Source of the DNA: CAWDPQ01 sp963804245
Lineage (GTDB): Bacteria > Acidobacteriota > Vicinamibacteria > Vicinamibacterales > 2-12-FULL-66-21
Assembly: GCA_963804245.1 (NCBI GenBank)
Contig: CAWDPQ010000004.1
Span: 46,849-110,848, forward strand
Reading direction: 5' to 3'
Length of the DNA stretch: 64,000 nucleotides
Part shown: in pieces, positions 61,107 through 64,000 of the stretch
Layout of the letters: every line of letters begins with the position of its first letter
How positions within the stretch are numbered: the stretch's first letter is position 1
Notes under the pieces: model-generated
The model's input: only the letters and a program-made list of their open reading frames with translations
What the model was told of the DNA's origin: nothing
Database searches by the model: none
Program-made: the position numbers and the translations under genes

Positions 61107-62467
61107 TCAAGCGGCCCACCTCGCCGTCAGGTCGACGTACTCCTGCGAAGGTTCACTGAATGCGCTGATCGGCAGGGCAGAGATGCCATCCCATTCGACG
61201 ACGACGGTCATTGGCGATCCGGCACGCGCCGAAACCAGACGCCACAACTGGAGACTCCTGGCAAACGCGGGTCGCAGTGGCAGGCCATGGTCCTGTGCGT
61301 CGACGAGAAACCAACGACTGCCATCGAGCACCGGCCGCGCGCCGGCGAGCACCACGGGCCAGCGGAACGTCCAGGGATTGGACGCGAGGGCCTCGGCATA
61401 TTTCAGCAGTCCGGATTCGATCGTCGCGTCGGCTACGTGCGCAAGGCTGGGGTCGATCGGTAAGGTTTCGGATCGTGACTTCAGCAGCGCGCGAAGTGGC
61501 TGGCGGCTTGGATAGAACGCGAGCTCGCCATCGAAGGACGATCCGGCAACGAGGGATCGATCGAGCGGCTGCGAGCCTGCCGCGAACTCCAGGATCAGCG
61601 CGCGGCGCCCGGTGTCCCGTCCGACGAGCCACGTGCGCACGGCGCGGAAGCGTTCCTCTTCCTCTATCACCTGGCCAACGGCCGTCCAGCGATCGGCGAC
61701 GCCAGTCGAGGCCAGCGCATCTTCACGGGCTTGCGTCCAACCGAGCGCCGTCCGGACATCAACAGCGAGATCCGCGGGCAATTCGTCGAGCCGTTCCGCC
61801 GCGCGCAGGAGCAAGTACAGTCTGCCGAGCAGATCGACCGTGCGCGTATCCCAGCCAGGGCCCGACGCCATCATCATCGGAATGCGCCGGATGAACGACG
61901 CGAGGCCTGGAGCTTGCGCGTCGACGAGGCGGTTCGCGGCACGTTCCCAGTCGGCGGCGGGATCGCTCTGTGCTGCCGCCAGCCCCCGTCGCACCAGATC
62001 GTCGAGCCATACACGGCAGCCGGCGACGCCGTCCCGAACCCGCGCCTCGCGCTGTGCCGCGCGCCTGGCCTGCGACTCGAGATCGACAGGTTTCTCGACT
62101 GCGGTCTTTACCTGTTCGGTCTTCCTCGTTGCCCTGGCCGCGCGCTCGGCCATCCAGTCCGCGACCCAGTCTGGCTCGTCTGCCAACTGGAAAGGCCTCG
62201 GCATTTTTTGCGAACAGGAAAAGCAGACCGAGGCCATGCTTGCACGGGAATTTCCGACTCGGGCAACTGCATTTGAAGGCGGGCTCTGCGAGATCCACTC
62301 GCGCCTGGTACGGGCTGCCTGCCCGATCCCTGACACAGTCCCCAGATTGCGCGGTCGCTTCGCCCGAGCGCCGACCACTTCCGGACGTTGGCGAGCGACT
62401 GGCCTGCTGCCGCCGACGCTGAATCCGGCGCGAGCGCTGCGACGCGATCCGAGGTCCAGGAATGCAT
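61107..62467 (-). CDS. SWIM zinc-finger protein (YehQ-like), two frameshifts
   Basis: Joined length about 453 residues. The start MHSWTSDRVAALAPDSASAA, GQSLANVRKWSALGRSDRAI and WGLCQGSGRQP lies in one frame; after a shift near 62310, YQARVDLAEPAFKCSCPSRK then FPCKHGLGLLFLFAKN gives the CxCx(n)CxH SWIM finger; after a second near 62205, PRPFQLADEPDWVADWMAER continues to the stop. SWIM domains bind DNA or proteins. It is the first gene of the cluster, 16 bases after the peroxiredoxin. Without the joins its zinc finger would be missed. Confidence 0.85.
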
Positions 62468-62483
62468 GCCGCCAATACGCTGC

Positions 62484-63050
62484 CTATTTCTTTTTCTTGA
62501 TTCCGAGCTCGTCCAGCTTCTTCACCATCACCTCGCCCGCCGTGGCCGTCGTCGGCGCTTTGTCAATCGCGAGGATCTTCCCGTCGCCGCCGATATAGAA
62601 CGTCCATCTCGCTGCGAACTGTTGATCGGGCGGACGATCGAGGCGGATGACGCCGTACACCTTCGCCGTATCCTTGGAGGGATCGGCGAGGATCGGGAAG
62701 TCGGCTTCGTGCTCGGTGGCGAACCGTTTGTTGGTGTCGGGATCGTCGACGCTCGCCATGAAATAGACGATGTCGTAGGTTTTGAGGATGTCGCCGCTCG
62801 CACGGAGCGACTTGCATTCCGCCGTTCACCCTCCGGTGAAGGCCTTTGGGAACCACGCCAGCACGACGGTCTTGCCTTTGTAGTCCGAGAGCTTGTGGAT
62901 CTTACCGTCGGAGCCTGGCAGCGAAAACGCCGGCGCGGGATCGCCGACGTGCAGATCCGCCGGTACCTGCGGCGGAGGGCTCTGATCCTGGGCAGACGTG
63001 AGCGCCGTGGCCAAGCCTGCGATCGCACAGACGAACATGATTTTCATCAT
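62484..63050 (-). CDS. Selenocysteine-containing exported peroxiredoxin (in-frame TGA)
   Basis: A 188-residue secreted thiol peroxidase of the Bcp/AhpC fold. Signal MMKIMFVCAIAGLATALTSA, then VGDPAPAFSLPGSDGKIHKL, KGKTVVLAWFPKAFTGG, an in-frame TGA (residue 75), then TAECKSLRASGDILKTYDIV, SVDDPDTNKRFATEHEADFP and YGVIRLDRPPDQQFAARWTF. In relatives the TGA position is the peroxidatic Cys (FTGGCTAECKS); Cys 79 would be the resolving residue. TGA and flanks are one frame with no shift. A hairpin with G in the loop follows at the right distance (separate entry). It reduces peroxides in the periplasm. TACGAT lies six bases before the ATG. Confidence 0.85.
62793..62811 (-). promoter_or_regulatory. 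Bacterial SECIS-like hairpin
   Basis: In the mRNA, nucleotides 15-33 after the UGA form GUCGCUC / GAGCGGC (seven pairs, one of them a U-G wobble) closing a loop CGUGC with G at its second position, about 22-26 bases after the UGA. This lies inside the 16-37-base window required of bacterial SECIS elements. Confidence 0.6.
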
Positions 63051-63088
63051 GTGGGAATCGTAGCATGGCGGCTGGACCGTTTGTCGCC

Positions 63089-63796
63089 TTACCACAAATG
63101 CCACTCGCCGCTGATGAGTACCCACGCAGCGATAAGCGCATTCGTCGTCGCGTGGGCGGCCATCACCAGCGACTCCTAGCCAATCCAGACTGCAAATACG
63201 ATCACCAGACGCGATCGAGCTCCACCCAAAGCGCCAATCCAACATCCGATAGGAGCGACCGAAATACACAAGAGCCGCCGCGACGGCGACCACTCGGATC
63301 GGGTACAGCCATTCGAAGCCGCCAGTTGCGAGATCATCGAGCTCGCGAGAATGGCCAGGAACGGAAACAAGTAGATTGCGGTCGGATTCGCTTCCAGGAT
63401 TCGATGGTGAGAGAAATCTCTCGCCACGGCCGTCAGCCAGGGCACTCGCCGCGCCAGCACACAGATACCGAGCGCGACGACGTTGAAACCGAGCCAGCCG
63501 GCTTGAGAGTGGAAGCCCCCAGCGCGATGGCGGGCGCGCCGGCAGTTCCACTGAGCAGGAGCGCGGCGATGCGAAGGCAGTTGAAAATCCAGATCGTCGC
63601 CAGCCCGACAGGAATCAGCACGAGCGCCTGTGGAAATCGCCAGTCCGCGCGGTGGAACCAGAGCCAGGCGGTCGTGAACACCAGGATCAACCCGAGACCC
63701 TCGTAGCCGGAACACTCGCGCGAGATCCTCACCTGGAAATCCGGTCCACCGACGATGAGCGTTGATGGATCGGCGCTGATGCCACCGATCGACCTC
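63089..63796 (-). pseudogene. Decayed exosortase E/protease fragment
   Basis: Three frames together read STLIVGGPDFQVRISRECSG and YEGLGLILVFTTAWLWFHRA with the exosortase Cys (CSGYEG), WIFNCLRIAALLL with the conserved Arg, GGFHSQAGWLGFNVVALGIC with the His; then ANPTAIYLFPFLAILASSMI and FEWLYPIRVVAVAAALVYFG as later helices; the frame ends VFAVWIG at a TAG. The N-terminal membrane helices and the C-terminal CAAX-type protease of exosortase E are missing and three shifts plus a stop break it, so this looks like real decay. Confidence 0.65.
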
Positions 63797-63867
63797 TAGG
63801 ATTGGAAAGGTTAGCGGGTGGCGTTCGAACGCGCCACGCAAATGACGCGTTCGACACGGTCACTCGT

Positions 63868-64000
63868 TCAGTCGCGACGACCTCGGAGCACGAGCAGGCC
63901 GCACGCGAGCAGTGCGAGCGCACTTGCACCGGAGGCCAGGGCGATTTCAGGGACGGGCGGCGCTCCACCGTGGTTTCCGTTGCCGTTCCCGTTGCCGTTC
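63868..64000 (-). CDS. VPEID-CTERM surface protein, C-terminal end (partial)
   Basis: The window end cuts this gene. An Asn/Gly repeat (NGNGNGNGNHGG) leads to PPVPEIALASGASALALLAC and LLVLRGRRD, a sorting tail: VPEI motif, membrane helix, basic cluster. This is the tag recognised by exosortase E, whose remnant lies directly downstream. The N-terminus is off the window. Confidence 0.82.
   Translation of the reverse strand, partial: NGNGNGNGNHGGAPPVPEIALASGASALALLACGLLVLRGRRD

Overview
The window is a GC-rich, gene-dense bacterial chromosome segment. Its gene content points to an acidobacterium, most likely a Vicinamibacteria-type lineage. The clues are several DUF1080 proteins, a Tat-exported Gfo/Idh/MocA oxidoreductase, a secreted ThuA-like protein, a PQQ dehydrogenase with built-in cytochrome c, CadC-like winged-helix regulators, bacillithiol-type redox proteins and a VPEID-CTERM/exosortase E remnant. 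This placement is inference from gene families only. I see no rRNA, tRNA, CRISPR array, prophage or intact insertion sequence.

Left part (0-8 kb): secreted/periplasmic sugar and redox genes (PQQ dehydrogenase, YpdA-like reductase, DUF1080, ThuA, cupredoxin), two divergent SDR enzymes (one DenD-like), polyphosphate kinase 2, an FtsB-like division protein and CutA. From 7.6 to 23.4 kb come a flavin monooxygenase, a cystathionine synthase/lyase, a SpoIIE-type phosphatase with an amidohydrolase, an RNase III carrying an extra N-terminal DUF2007 domain, a hutH-hutU-ATPase operon, purA, a PilZ protein, a HAD hydrolase and a bacilliredoxin-like protein. From 23.4 to 32 kb are a chlorite-dismutase-family protein, an aldo/keto reductase, a nucleotidyltransferase, a BlaI repressor, a BaiN-type flavoprotein, CorA, a response regulator and two odd regulators. 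From 32 to 41.4 kb seven genes run leftward: two tandem fibre-like surface proteins, an endonuclease/phosphatase-fold protein, Gfo/Idh/MocA, PhoD, DUF1080 and PIG-L deacetylase. From 41.5 to 55.1 kb are an MFS transporter, GT39, a KdaD-like dehydratase, a GAF protein, a J-domain protein, a FecR-OmpA-CHASE2/HD-GYP operon, TPR and carotenoid-desaturase-like genes, and a small membrane protein/M15 peptidase pair.

The most interesting block is 55.1-63.1 kb: a tightly packed leftward set of selenocysteine-type peroxiredoxin, SWIM zinc-finger protein, DUF5691, MoxR AAA+ ATPase, DUF5682 and VWA protein. The last five match the gene set known in E. coli as yehL/M/P/Q plus DUF5691. The peroxiredoxin has an in-frame TGA exactly where the peroxidatic cysteine belongs, followed by a good bacterial SECIS-like hairpin. 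The window ends with a decayed exosortase E and the C-terminus of a VPEID-CTERM protein.

Many otherwise well-conserved genes are broken by single-base shifts (at least 23 sites in 16 genes), nearly all with both halves still perfectly recognisable. I read most of these as assembly/sequencing indels rather than real decay, and I give joined coordinates for such genes. Intergenic gaps carry at least two families of dispersed palindromic repeats, and several start codons lie 6-15 bases after a -10-like hexamer without a ribosome binding site, suggesting leaderless or near-leaderless mRNAs.
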